Source: Hermatobates lingyangjiaoensis (Eukaryota > Arthropoda > Insecta > Hemiptera > Hermatobatidae). From it: 64,000 nt of DNA. The notes under the pieces are model-generated. The model made no database searches. It saw nothing but the letters and a program-made list of their open reading frames with translations, and was not told where the DNA came from. The DNA is taken from assembly GCA_026182355.1 (NCBI GenBank), contig JAPFBL010000068.1, positions 2,745,001-2,809,000 on the forward strand, in the 5' to 3' direction. This document shows, piece by piece, positions 33,567 through 45,368 of the stretch. The translations under genes and the position numbers were made by a program. Within the stretch, counting starts at the first letter, position 1. Every line of letters begins with the position of its first letter.

Positions 33567-34636
33567 AAGTACACAGAGAAAAATTCGTTTCTTTACATAT
33601 TTTGATCATATTTTTCATAAGGAGAGGAAGTACGCGATTTGTGCTGGAACGTTAAGTAATGACGTTCTATTCACCAACATGCCACTATCGCGAGATTCCT
33701 TCCCAAGGGAAGTGGAAAAGTAGGGAAAAAAGAGAAAAGTAAAGAAACATGAACAATGGTAAATACGTCTTGTCTTCTTGACAGTGAAACTTGCTTTCAT
33801 TTGCCTTGTTCATTAATGCTTCGAGAAATATTCGTGCAGGCTTTAATTTTTCTATTCTGTCACTGATTGAAATTTATCCTTTCAATGTGTTTTTTTATAC
33901 ATAGTATTATTGATTATTTACTTTGGCGTGAATGCTTCAGTATTAACAAGTTTTTACTTTTCCAAAGTTGAGGTAATTTCTGTTAGTTTTTCTCATCAGT
34001 TCAAGTGTAGTTTTGCTTTAAATTCGACTTGAATTAGCTCGGCTTGTTAGTTCGCTTCGTCAGTTAATTACTCTTTTCATTAATTAATTACTCCATCGAT
34101 GTGACAACATTAACTTCTCTCACTAAAGACTTGGTGAGTGTAAATAAGGAATTACTCTCTATGTATAACTTTCATCGTGTTTGCATAACTTTTCTAGTGT
34201 TTCTGAACTAAGGAGAGCAACACTTAAGAATTCATTTCCAATTCTTATTAGCAATTGACTTTCTTTTGATAACAAAGAGGCGTGGAACGATTTCATTGAC
34301 TTCAGTAGAATTATAAACTGTTTTAGAAATTAAATTAAATTTCTTACAAAATGAATAATTTCGTGGCTAAAATTATGACTAGAAGTTATTAATAGTGACT
34401 ATCAATATTCATAATTAACACTATAAAACTTTATAAATTTCACTAAAATGAATTAAGTACTATACTGCAGGAGCAAGGCTTTCCTTATTTCTCAATAGGA
34501 ATATTGATAGAAAAATAGACATCAGGTTATGTCCCTTTCTAACAATTACATACTTTGTTGGAACACACATACAAACACACACGCATGCATACGTACATAT
34601 ATTGAGAGAGGGAGAGGGAGAGGGAGAGGAGAGGAG

Positions 34637-34682
<46 letters not shown>

Positions 34683-34845
34683 GAGTGAGAAAGACAACAT
34701 AAACACATGTACCCAAATACACAGACCAATTGGTGAAACTAATTCTTTGGATCATGAGAGCCTCAAAACTTGATATTCCGTTGAAAATGGTGTATCAAAA
34801 TTTTGACTCGAATGTGATACTGCCAGCACTTTATATTTTATACAG
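33564..34845. other. AT-rich stretch with (GA)n
   Basis: An imperfect GA-repeat tract occupies 34604-34688 and creates Ser/Leu-rich frames on the minus strand that are not genes. The rest has no supported content. Confidence 0.6.
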
Positions 34846-34957
34846 ATGGTAAAGAAAGTAAAAAATAAATTACTAGTTTTTTGTCTTAGAAATGGCAGCT
34901 ATTTTTGGAATAGTCCTACGAATTGGAGAGTGTGTTTATCACCTACAATAAATTGTA

Positions 34958-35203
34958 GTGTATGGACCACCCTCTGGTTCTATTCCTTTGGGACTTCTAC
35001 TAGCGGTGACAATTGCGATAAATGTAAGCCATTTTTATTTGACACTCAGTAATATATTAGACCTACTATGGGACCTAACTAGCTCTGCAGGTGTTATTAT
35101 ACTAGTATGTCACCAACGAGTGACTTGTTCTCTTCGATCAGTGCTCCGACTGAACAATTTTAATAATCCAGGAGATTTTTTTTGCAACAACCCACATGAA
35201 TTG
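34958..35203 (+). pseudogene. Membrane-protein-like remnant, possibly receptor
   Basis: An open frame gives two hydrophobic stretches: GLLLAVTIAINVSHFYLTL and, after a short DLLWDL link, TSSAGVIILV. These are followed by CHQRVTCSLRSVLRL. The pattern resembles the front transmembrane helices of insect odorant receptors, which have seven helices and are encoded by poorly conserved genes. With the pieces at 36480-36957 on the same strand it may be one broken receptor gene. The family call rests on my reading of the hydrophobic pattern, not on an invariant motif. Confidence 0.25.
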
Positions 35204-35423
35204 TAAGAAAAATCTGCAGTGGTTTACAATGAAATTTAGTAACTTTAAACAATTTATCAAACTCATAGTTGGGTAATTACATTACTTAGTTCTTTTGTTC
35301 TCATATTATTAGTTAAAACCCTTGAAATTGTAAATAAATTTTGTCCTAGAAGTTTTGTCACGATTATCATCACGGTAATTTCGATACCTATCATAAAAAC
35401 GATGGTCATCTCCCGGCGGCATG

Positions 35424-35444
35424 GTAACACGGCGGCGTGTTACA
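35424..35444. other. GC-rich small palindrome
   Basis: GTAACACG and CGTGTTAC are exact inverses around GCGG. It stands out in AT-rich DNA but has no assigned role. Confidence 0.5.
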
Positions 35445-35617
35445 GTAAGCAGATGTATATGATGTACTATATGTTACTCTGTTAGGCGAAACTAGACGTG
35501 CATTCATTTTGAAAACAAGTTTTACATTAACGAAAATGGTTTAAATACGATAATTAAGCATAATGTCAAAGTCACTGGCGATCAATGCAGTTTTGGCGTT
35601 ATTTTAATATAGCTGTC

Positions 35618-35916
35618 CTGCAGACCAGGGGCCATTCCCCCCCCCCCCTCGTTCTTTTTATATATATATTTACAACTTTACATGAACTATTTTATAGTAG
35701 AATTTTACAAATTAAATGTTAATTAAAGATATTGATAGATATATAAAATATGAATCGTCAATAAAATAGTATTTCTTAACTTATAATTAAGAGGTCAGCA
35801 CCTACAACGGCTTTCCTCACTTTGTAAACTTACTGTGGCCACAAATCACCTCCTGAAAAAACAAATTTCACCCCTGGGAGTGAATTTCACTTCCATTGAG
35901 AACCCCTGCTGTAGAC
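35618..35916. mobile_element. Short hAT-type MITE with 8-bp duplication
   Basis: CTGCAGAC (35618-35625) and CTGTAGAC (35909-35916) flank a 283-bp segment. Its left end reads CAGGGGCC and its inverted right end CAGGGGTTCTCAA. This end type and the 7-of-8 duplication are typical of non-autonomous hAT elements. A run of 12 C at 35637-35648 lies just inside the left end. There is no coding frame. Confidence 0.75.
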
Positions 35917-36479
35917 GTTATATCAAACGCATAGATCATCCATTTAATGATATCAAAGTTCTAATACTGCTGCATCCATTTTAACAGTTATAACAGACTT
36001 GAAATCATGGTTCTGGAACAATCTGACATAATGCTATCATTATAATTTTGTTTTTTTTTTTCAGGCAACTGATTGCCTGAGTTTAATCCGGCCCGTGGTC
36101 ACCATGACCATATCTATCATAATCTGCTTTCTTTTTGTTGTGTTTAAAATCAACTTTAGATTTTAAGTTTTCTAATGGACATCGTAATTGTCCTTAGTGA
36201 AATATCTCTCACTTTATTGTTTTTAGGTATAATTTTCCAAAAAGATTTAATCTCTTAAACGTGATTAGATGGCATTGACATAGAAAGAAGAAGCCTTTGA
36301 GAGCTGCTTTCTTACTTGAAGGAGGTATAATTCCATTTTATTTGATATTTAGTCCAGACCTACTTTCTGTATTCATCTTTCAACAATTTGGAGAGCATAA
36401 GAACAGAGGCAGTACCATGAAGCAATACCCTTCGCATTATGCCAAAGTCATCTGAATATCCTTACATATCTTGCCTTAA

Positions 36480-36957
36480 TATGAATATCCTGTAGGTCTT
36501 TCACAACTAATCACTATAGCAGGGTTGATACACATCTTCATGAGGACAGTCTTCAGTCGTAATTTCAGTTCGGTAGAACCCATGGTTACACTAATTATTC
36601 TTGCTTCAGGTGTTGTCATTTATTCTATAGTTCCTGCACTACTGCATCTATATAGAATTGCAGACCAATGGGTCCAGAAGCCTCTTAACAAAACCTCCTT
36701 CTTTATTCAAGAAGCAGGCCAGAGTGATGCAGTATGTATAAAGGTTCCTACTTTTTTTACCACGATTTTTGACGCTGATTCTGTTGATTTGCTATGCTGA
36801 TAGGTATGTCGTTCCTTATGAAAATGCTGATTTACCAAAAAAACTTCTCATATTATTTCAGATGGGTCTTAGTTGTATCATTTTTAGTTTAATATTTTTT
36901 AATAATATAAGCTCATTACATATTTGTGGAAGGACAGTACCTATATGGAATTATTAG
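36480..36957 (+). pseudogene. Membrane receptor-like remnant (odorant-receptor-like, tentative)
   Basis: The first frame (36480-36800, 106 codons) contains MRTVFSRNFSSVEPMVTLI, then a hydrophobic helix IILASGVVIYSIVPALLHLY and polar sequence ending in SVDLLC. A second frame overlaps by about 30 bases (36769-36957) and carries VVPYENADLPKKL followed by a hydrophobic segment LSCIIFSLIFF. Together they read like helices 2-4 of a multi-pass insect chemoreceptor joined across a frameshift. The overlap, lack of an ATG and missing remainder point to a pseudogene or to unrecognised splicing. Gustatory-receptor or other membrane-protein origin is equally possible. Confidence 0.3.
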
Positions 36958-37166
36958 AATATTGACACTAACAACCGTCTATCTATGCCAACATTAATAT
37001 TTATGAAACGATGGTACATGGAGAATGATTACATGGCTTCCTTTATACAAAAATCCATAACCCTGAAAAACATCTTGAAGTACATGTTTGATTGGCCTTT
37101 GCTTTTAAACTTTTCACTTAAATCTTGAATCGTGAATTTTAATCTTCTTACTTATCATATTAACTC

Positions 37167-37413
37167 ATTACAAAATGAGTTAATAAATTAATTTGATTAA
37201 TAAATTAATCAAATTTATTTTATTAAACTTTTAATTAACAATTTTATTCGACTGTATTCAGTTAAAAAAATGTTCTATTTTTTAAAACTTCTAAATGTTC
37301 TATTTTATTACAAAATGAGTTAATAAATTAATTTGATTAATAAATTAATCAAATTTATTTTATTAAACTTTTAATTAACAATTTTATTCGACTGTATTCA
37401 GTTAAAAAAAATG
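37167..37413. repeat. Recent tandem duplication, period about 140 bp
   Basis: 37167-37272 and 37307-37413 are almost identical (one extra A in the second), separated by a 34-bp unit that itself repeats ATGTTCTATTTT. Each copy contains a palindrome TTGATTAA-TAAA-TTAATCAA. Confidence 0.95.
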
Positions 37414-38527
37414 TAAATCAAAGTAAACAAATAGAAGAAATACAGCAGGTTATTCATTAAGTTAAGTTTTCAGTTTTTACTTTTGCAGTAATCAGAATTT
37501 CTTGAAACTCTTTTCGTAGCATACTAATTTTAGGTTAATTTATCAATAAGATTTAATTATTTTATAATTAACCCTTTAGTGTGAAAAAATCTGATGTATT
37601 TACCAGAAGCTTTTCATTTTTGTAATTTTGAAAAAAAATTGTTCTGCTCATCTTCTCACAGAAGTTCCGGATTTAATATAATAATGATCCATCAGACGGT
37701 GTGGTTTGTATCATGTCCACAAGCTTTTGGAATAAATAATAACTCCAATGTCGAAAATCACGTTTTGGTAAAAAACTGACCTTTCCATGCTGCAATATTG
37801 TTACAAAACAATAGGGTACGTCTAACTTATAATGGGCATTGTTATTTAATATGTGAATATGATCCAACAAATGGTGTGGACTGCAGCGTGTCCACAGACT
37901 TTTAGATACATACCCACTCACCGACTTTTAGATACACCGACATCATCTGACGGAAAAACGTGAAAAATAGATATTGGAGACCTCCAAATTATAAATCTGT
38001 CAAAATCTAGAAATCGAATTTTTACATAATCACAATACTGTTGTGAAAGTAAAAATGTAGTTATCATTCAAATAATTATAACTAAAACACGTTCTAGGCG
38101 TATGTAGTGTAATTTGAGATAGACATTTTCATTTTTTTTTATATATTTAGCATTATAATACCCTTTTAACTACCTCTTTTACTTCCCTTACTTCTCAGTT
38201 CCACATCAGATGTTCTATTTCACCTGTTTCAGTGTGAGTGAGACTGTGACAAAGACCAGTTGTTTTGGTTTAAAGATATTAGTCACATTCTGAATATCCT
38301 TCTGTGATTTAGAGGTTGATTTTATTGTTCGAGTACACTGTGAAATCTTGTTATATGTATTAGCAATTATATGAAATGGTTTGATGAACTGAGTAAAATT
38401 TGTTTTGTGATCTCTTAAATGTTTTTTTCTGTCAATTTATTGCATATATATACAAGTATATTTGTACATTTTTGTGGCAGACCTTCCCTCAAACATATGT
38501 CGCTAAACAACTTACCGATTTTACTCT
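37414..38527. other. AT-rich non-coding stretch
   Basis: Contains two diverged copies of a phrase reading GTGGTTTGTATCATGTCCACA / GTGGACTGCAGCGTGTCCACA near 37699 and 37876. This suggests an old repeat. No gene is supported. Confidence 0.45.
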
Positions 38528-38529
38528 TC

Positions 38530-38562
<33 letters not shown>

Positions 38563-38656
38563 GTTATAATAGCAATAATAATAATAATATAAAAAATCGA
38601 AAAAAATTGAGAAAAAATATCTAATTTTATTGGTTCAACTGTCATTAGGAGAGAGG
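38530..38656 (-). repeat. (AAT)n and degenerate family-A motif
   Basis: AAT repeats at 38530-38590 are followed by a minus-strand family-A copy at 38620-38656. Its core reads CUAAUGA, and GAA has mutated. Again the motif's tail side faces the microsatellite. Confidence 0.5.
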
Positions 38657-39006
38657 AAGCTAATGGACCAAAAGGAGACCGGGTGAACGACGGAAGGAAA
38701 GAGGAGTGTAAATGTTTGAGAATAAGAAACGTCAGTTCTAGCAGTGTCGATAAAACTACAGATTGCAAACAACACAACCCCTAATGTGGTCGATGTGTCG
38801 AATAGCCGTTTGTCAACAAGAAAATATAAAATGAATCTCTTTCTCTGCAATGTCTGTTTTAGTCTTCTACTAATGACAATCTATTATTAAAGTATTAATT
38901 GTAGAAAATATTTTATTCTGTGAAATTTTTGTTGTATGCATGAGTTAGACAACCACGTGGCATTTTTTTCGTATATACCTACTAAATTTAATGTTGCAAA
39001 GTTATT

Positions 39007-39469
39007 GTCTAGACCAGTGATTCCCAAAGTGTGAGCCGCGGCTCCCCAGGGAGTCGCGAAATATGCGCCATTTCTGAAACGTCTAAGGTCCAGCCGGTCT
39101 TAGTTGGCACTTGACACTTCAGTGCTGAAGAAAAATACTTTGAAGCAGATAACATTGATAAATTTACTTGGATTTAAGACCCATTTAGAGCCAAAGCTTC
39201 ATCAGAATTTACCTTTACAGAAGAAGAATCTCTTATTGAGTTGTCTTGTGACACAACATTGAAGTTAAAATTTGTTAGTATGGAACTTTCTGATTTTTGA
39301 ATATATTTTGAATTTATTTTTCAATTAACCTAACCTAAACGAACTAAAAAGTACCAAAAACCAAAAATTAAAAAAAAAATCGGATGTATCTATTAAGGGA
39401 GTCGCGAAAAAAATCCGAAGTGTTATGGGAGCCGCAAACCGAAAAAGATTGGGAACCTCTGGCCTAGAC
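39007..39469. mobile_element. hAT element remnant with 8-bp duplication
   Basis: GTCTAGAC (39007-39014) and GCCTAGAC (39462-39469) flank a 447-bp element, 39015-39461. Left end CAGTGATTCCCAAAGTG and inverted right end CAGAGGTTCCCAATC are typical hAT termini. GGGAGCCGC / GGGAGTCGCG motifs recur just inside both ends. A transposase C-terminal fragment is retained inside (39127-39300), so this is an internally deleted copy rather than an anonymous MITE. Confidence 0.85.
39127..39300 (+). pseudogene. hAT (ZBED-like) transposase C-terminal fragment
   Basis: The frame encodes EEKYFEADNIDKFTWI, a stop, DPFRAKA, then EEESLIELSCDTTLKLKF and MELSDF followed by TGA. The ELSCD..LK.KF....LSDFW pattern is the conserved C-terminal hallmark of hAT transposases related to ZBED5/FAM200-type domesticated genes. 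Here the expected Trp codon after SDF is TGA, consistent with TGG to TGA. An earlier TAA at about 39175 is a second break. Upstream catalytic regions are deleted. Confidence 0.75.
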
Positions 39470-41096
39470 TATGTGAGTTTTTCTTATTAGCAGCTCCTCT
39501 ATATTTCCTCTTGTTGATTTATTTTTCTTCTGCCATTGTCGTGTTTCATTACGTTCTGCTAGTATTTCAAGTACAGATAAATTGAAGTCTTATACTTTGA
39601 AATTTAAATATATACATTTCAACTCTGTTTAAAAATTGAATTTATATTTATTTATTTAACCCAACCAAGTAAAAATCACAAGACACGTTTCCAACAGAAT
39701 ATTGTTGCGGATGACTTCTGGCGGCAGTCGCTCAAATTGACCGGCTTTCAATTTATTCCTGTCCAACTTTTTCATTAGATTGATTTTTATTCGTGACGTT
39801 GCCTTGACATTGATTGGTTTTGAACAAAAAAAAACCCTTGATTGAAATCCTGCTAGTCTGGTACATTGTTTTGGTCGCACCAACTCATTTAAAATCCAAG
39901 ACAAGCGCGTGACTAGCTTTGCAATCTAGCCTTTGTTTTACTAGGATTTTTTTTTAAATATTTGGGTTACAGTTTTTTTCTGAATTTATTTAAGTTATTA
40001 TTTGTATTTTTTTTATTTTCATAAATTATTTATTAAGGTAAAACAGTTGTTACTCTTTCTGATTTTCAATGGTACCTTTTCAAACTTATAACCAAGCAAG
40101 ATTTCCTGTCTTGAATCCCTCTGTTTACAGGGATGAGTCACATGATGTACTATCGACCACTCATGTACCATGCCCAGGACAGAATTCCCATTCCGCTCAA
40201 CTTTGATCACCAGCGGCTGAAAACCGTTTCAACTGTAATTAGCTGCAAAATTCTGACAGCTTTCATGTGGTGATTGCTATAAATTAAAAAATAAACTTCC
40301 TTTGATATCTTGAAATATAACAACTTGGATTAAAAAAAACTAAAGAACATGACATGAATGAAACATTAAATAACAAACTTCAGAGCAAGATTACTAAAAA
40401 AATAAAAAAATATTAACTAGAATTAAAATTGTCTTCTTGATGAATTTGCTTGCATGAAAAACTAATTTACCCATGTCAAGAAGCACCGCTGGTGACTGGT
40501 CCATTATTCCCTCTCATGCAAGTCTGGCAGACTTCCTGTCAGTGTAGATATACTTTATGCTCTCGGTGATTGGTTAAATTGTTTAAAGAGTGTAATTATT
40601 TTATCCCATACTTTAACTACAATATGTTTATTGAGAAATGTAATAAACTCAGATTGGAATGGATAGATAATAAAATAGAAGAAACGAGTGGCACCCAGTA
40701 GAAACCGAGCTTTCATTTAAGCTAATATGTTAGTTGAATGTTGGTGAAGGTGTCATAGTTATTCTCGTTTACTTTAGCAGGCTCGGGTATTGCGGTTAGA
40801 AAGAGGAGTATTTTGTACAAGAAGATGCATTGGTAGTATGTTATTAAATATATCTACTACTTCCTTTTTTAGCTCCGACAATGGTTTCATTATACCCACG
40901 AAACAACTGATTGAAGTTAGCCTCATACTCTACAGGACGTAATCCATGCTTAATATAGAAATTTGTGTATATTTTTCCACTGGTTCTAGTTGTCGAAGCC
41001 AATTTTTCTTGCTGAGACTAATTCTGAATTTTCGCAAAATGCGTGTAGTACTATTCTTGTGCAAAGTATTTGCGAGTCTAAAGAGTGTTGTTGCAG
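39470..41096. other. AT-rich stretch upstream of the first exon
   Basis: Two weak minus-strand frames (39656-39904 and 40019-40210) lie in slightly GC-richer DNA, but I do not trust either as a gene. The end is a typical splice acceptor, TTGTTGCAG at 41088-41096. It is probably intron of the furry-like gene. Confidence 0.5.
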
Positions 41097-41251
41097 GTGT
41101 ACAAGGTGGGCCGAGACACCGTCGTGCTGCTGCTCGAGTGCAACCCCGACATCGGGCCCCTGCTCGACTGGGTGGTGGATCGCTGCTACACTGCCCAGCC
41201 TCAGGTGGCCGATGGCTGCTTCCACGCCCTTGCTACTATCTTCAGTGCCAG
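41097..41251 (+). CDS. fry: Internal exon of a furry-like gene
   Basis: This exon encodes 51 codons plus two bases (AG). It reads [36 protein letters not shown] and [15 protein letters not shown]. It starts at a codon boundary after the acceptor TTGCAG and ends in phase 2 before the donor GTCAGT. The next exon at 58836 begins with A, completing AGA, and the reading frame continues cleanly. Codon use is GC-rich, unlike all surroundings. I recognise the segment as resembling the central region of furry, a very large HEAT/armadillo-like scaffold. Furry works with Mob proteins to activate NDR/Tricornered kinases in cell shape and dendrite patterning. That this is a real exon is nearly certain; the gene name is less so. 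Confidence 0.85.
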
Positions 41252-41258
41252 GTCAGTT

Positions 41259-42030
41259 CCTTCTTCATGTTTCCTACTTTTTTTTTTTAATAAATATATT
41301 ATTTATTTCTTTATCAATAGATTATTGACTCCTAGTCTAGGTGGCTAGTTGAGAAGGGAGGCGGTGGCCAACCCTACCTTACTTCTTTCACCCTTTTTTA
41401 TGTAATCCAACGCATTCTCTCTTATTCCTCTCTTATAGGCTTGTGGGAAGGCTAAAGCATAGTCGAATGTTATAATGACAGTATAGTGGTTATGTTGACT
41501 GCCACCAGCCCTGTTCCCCCAGGTAGAACAGACCTATTAGTCTCACCATACTCCAGTGTTGGTAAACGGCTGGACTTAAGTGGACGACTGGCCTGCTGCT
41601 CCCGCAAAGACAGTCTTTCTTGATGTCCTCCAACACAGACATTGTGTTGCCAACTATACTGCTTCAAAGGGATGATTCAAGTTTGAGACACTTGATTTAT
41701 AGATATATTCTGTAGAACCTGCGGTTCTTCGTTGTATTGTCAAACTTATTTTTTCCTTAATATTTGTTTCTTGCTGTAGAAACATTTATGAAATTTTCCC
41801 CTTTTTATGCCTAGGGTATTGATCCCAACCTTTACATTTTACTCAAAAATCACTTAATATTGAAGAATTGTTACATCATAATTTCTATACACTAATTAAA
41901 TGTACAATTTAAATTAAATTTATAATTTAAATAAATATAATTTTAATACAAATTATATTTAGTTATAAATTTAATTTTAAATTAAATTTTTAATTTAAAT
42001 TAAATTTCTTACTGACAATAAGTGTGTATC
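41259..42030. other. Start of the intron, no gene
   Basis: GC-richer sequence at about 41335-41400 and 41490-41670 has no convincing frame. From 41880 it becomes an ATTTAA-rich palindromic block. Confidence 0.45.
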
Positions 42031-42245
42031 CACACACTTAGAAAAACTGTGGTTACATGTCGTTTTATTATCAAACAACGCCTTTCGAACACAGTACCGT
42101 TTCTCCTTTTTCACTAAATTCGATAACCCTAAAGAAGAACACCACGTCTTTAAAAAAGAACATTACTTGTTTGCTGCTGTTAATAAAACTTGCTTATTCT
42201 GTAATTTCCAATATTAAGTAAATACTACATAGCAACTGATCGACA
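42031..42245. repeat. Degenerate family-C pair
   Basis: ACGCCTTTCGAACACAG (42075-42091) and, reversed, AAGAAGAACACCACG (42134-42148) look like worn inverted cores. The right end TAAGTAAATACTACATAGCAACTG (42213-42236 region) matches the family-C terminus seen at 61222. Confidence 0.5.
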
Positions 42246-45200
42246 ACTAATTAAGTGTACAATTATTTTTGTTGATACCGACTTACGTGTAGAGTTGCGT
42301 TATATTTGTTTATAAAGAAAGAAATCCTTTATATGGATAGTCTCTTTTTAATTATGATTATAATTATTATAAAGATACTTAATATATAATTATTTTAAAA
42401 TCATTTATTAAAATATATAATTGGAATCTATATGGCAAGAAATAATTTTATTTCTTGAAATGAATATTTTGTAATTATCAAAACTAAGGTTGTGCTTGTT
42501 ATTCACATAATTCTTTCTTCACTTCAGAAGATTCTTGGAAGAATTTTCGATTAGCAAACTGTATGTTTATATTCAACAGAAATCTCAATTTGCTTTTAAT
42601 TTGGGTTAACGCTGAAAATTCCAGTTCATACAGATAAGAAAAGCAAAACACAGTTCAGATATTCAGACAATTTTTTTTTATTAATTACTATAATACTTGT
42701 TTTTTCAAATTTAATTTTTAGATTTCTATCGTATAGGTTTTTTGTTTTTTTCTATGAAATGTAAAGCCTAAAGATAAGATATGAACAAATTAGAAGAGGA
42801 TTTCCACTCCAGTATTGTTCATTAACATTCCGAGATAGAGCGGATTACTGCTCGTTTCTTCTAATGTTTGAACTGTGTAGTTAGTAAGTCTAACATCTTT
42901 TGTCGTTCTTAGTCTCTGACATTCATGGAAAAATATCTGACTTTCTGTTCTTTATTTCCCTTTCCATATTTCTAATCTTTAGTCATTTAATTTTTACAGT
43001 TGATAATAAAAAATATTCTTGTTTTCCTTCTAAGCTTAAATTTATTTGGTTCATGGAATTAAATAAAATAACTAGACAAGCTAATGTCAATAATAAATCT
43101 TCAATAAAAAAACGTTTTTCTCGAAATAATCACTACCATTTTGCTTAATGGTCAATAATCAAGCAATTGTTTAAAGAGTTCCGAAAATTGTGGAAATATT
43201 TTGTTTTGATAGCCGGTGTGCACTACATACTAAATAATCTATTTCCATAATGTAGTACCAGAAATGTGGATTATTTTAGGTCTCAAGATACTCAAATTAC
43301 CATTCAATTGCATGTTGCGTTGTTTACTCACTGACTTGTTTATTGATTCGCTCAATAACTTTTGTCGTTTTGAGGATAGTAAACTATGAGATTTCTTTTA
43401 CTATTAGTTGACAAGCTGGTACGATAAGATTTTAGTTTTCTTTTGTTTATGAATGTTTTTGAGATTTTTTGTGAATGACTGTAGTTATTTGTCTTTTGAG
43501 TTTATTAACCGTTTATAATAGTCAGGCAATTACTTTGATAGATGTTGGAAATATGACTCTTAAAACTTAGAGAGTCAAAATATAAACATATTTTTCTCAA
43601 CTTAACACATGTAGGCTTACCTTTTGTGGTACGATAAAAGCAAGAACTATGACTCGTTTACTGTGTGTGGCAGTCTTTGTAGTTCGGAAACGCCACATTA
43701 ATTAGTCTGTATCGATCCTGTATTGAAAGCCCTAAATACTGTATTACGCAATGCTTACTTTCCTTGTAAATGCCACGTAGTGGGTCCAGTTCCATCATAA
43801 AAAAGGTGGGGTTATGACCAAGTTACAACCCTTTGACCTGCGGAAGCACGCTAATCAGTAGATCGCCCTTCATTAAGAAAATAAAAATAAAAAGGAGACG
43901 ACTCACTGAAAGAAGGCTGTTAGTTTGCATACTTTTGGCAACTATTCAAATCGACATTATTGTATTCTTACTTATGCATATTGTAGGTTAGATATCTCTA
44001 CTGTGTTTATTCTGTTGTTTACAAGCCCTTGAAAAGCTCAATGTAAATGCGCCTAAAGAGTTTTTCTCGAATCACTGGATATATAAGTGTCCCTGAAGAA
44101 TAACGTCTCGTGGGTTACGCTGACGGACTCGTTTGATATAGGTCGTAGGCGGCAGACGTGGGTTTGTTTTATTGGACTTTTGGTCGGTCAAGACGAATAG
44201 CCGGGGTAGCCCATTGGTTGAAAGTAAGTGCCGTAGCCCCAGGTGGGCGGCTCTGGCTCTGATCCTCTGACAGATAGCCTCCTCTCCCCCCTTTACGGCC
44301 TACATCTTTTTTTTCTACTTTTCCTTTTCCTAGGGTTAGTTATTTAGATGCCTCAGTATTTTTACTTACATTCACGTATATACCTGTATTTATAAAATCG
44401 GAATTATTTTTCTCCTAAAAACAAATATAATATAAAATTATTCCAGCTCCCCGAAATCTTACTCATTTTGCTTTTATTTATTTATTTTGCTAAAAGAATT
44501 ACTTGCAAAATCCTTATTTAGAGATGGCTGTATGCTTTTTTAATTTTTTATTAAGCATTATCAAATTATCTTTCTTCTCTTCAAAGTTATAGTTATTCAT
44601 CCAATGTTTATTTCATCTTTTTGATATCCTTTTTCTACATTACAGTAAGTAAAATATAGTAACAATGAAAACAAATCGAGTTTGAAATTTTGACGAATTT
44701 GCACGTTTTGGGGTCCCTTGAGTCAATATTTGACACTTTTATAATGGTAGATGTGGTTGGACTGGTAGGCATGTAGTATATTCTAGACTACTTTGTGACT
44801 ACTCTACAAGTTACCTGTTTCATTCCTTTAGTGAGTTATAGTTATTAAATAATAAGACATTTTTTTGGTTTTGCCTATTGACTCATATAGTCATGTCAGT
44901 TGCATTTTCATTGTTATTGGGACATATAGTACCAAGAAAAAAAAATTAGTGAAATTGATTCTTCATGATTTCCGATCAAGGATCAACGTAAAATAAAATC
45001 GAGTACAGACCATTCCAGATTTAAATATTTGTGTCTTTATTGATTAACTATAGTTATACTGAAAAAATAATAAAATATGATATATTTTCGTCTCCTGAAT
45101 TAACGAAATAATAATTAATATTAATATTATTAATAATAAGTTAATAAATAATAATAAATAATTCTATAGATTTCACACTTGAAATAAAACCCATCACTTC

Positions 45201-45368
45201 CCATTCAGTTCGTATTTATAAATCAAAGAAGTAAATTAAGATTGGATCTTATGTGAGGTTCATTTTTTTTTAAAAAATAAACTATCAAAATTGGCTCTAT
45301 TGAAGGCTGGGGGTTTATTGTGTGACACTATCTCCGTCAGTGAAAGAATTTTGGAAATTATGGGGAAA
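42246..45368. other. AT-rich intron sequence
   Basis: A GC-rich patch at 44195-44310 starts with a tRNA-like A-box (GGTAGCCCATTGGTTG) and might be a worn tRNA-derived repeat. No other feature is supported. Confidence 0.4.

Noticed and set aside
34460..34755. Leu/Ser-rich minus-strand frames
   Set aside because: They are produced by the GA-repeat tract at 34604-34688.
38415..38777. 120-codon minus-strand frame
   Set aside because: It is lengthened by an AAT microsatellite read as Ile repeats, and includes a degraded family-A motif.
44195..44310. tRNA gene
   Set aside because: There is an A-box-like stretch, but no acceptor stem or anticodon arm can be drawn. At most it is a worn tRNA-derived repeat.
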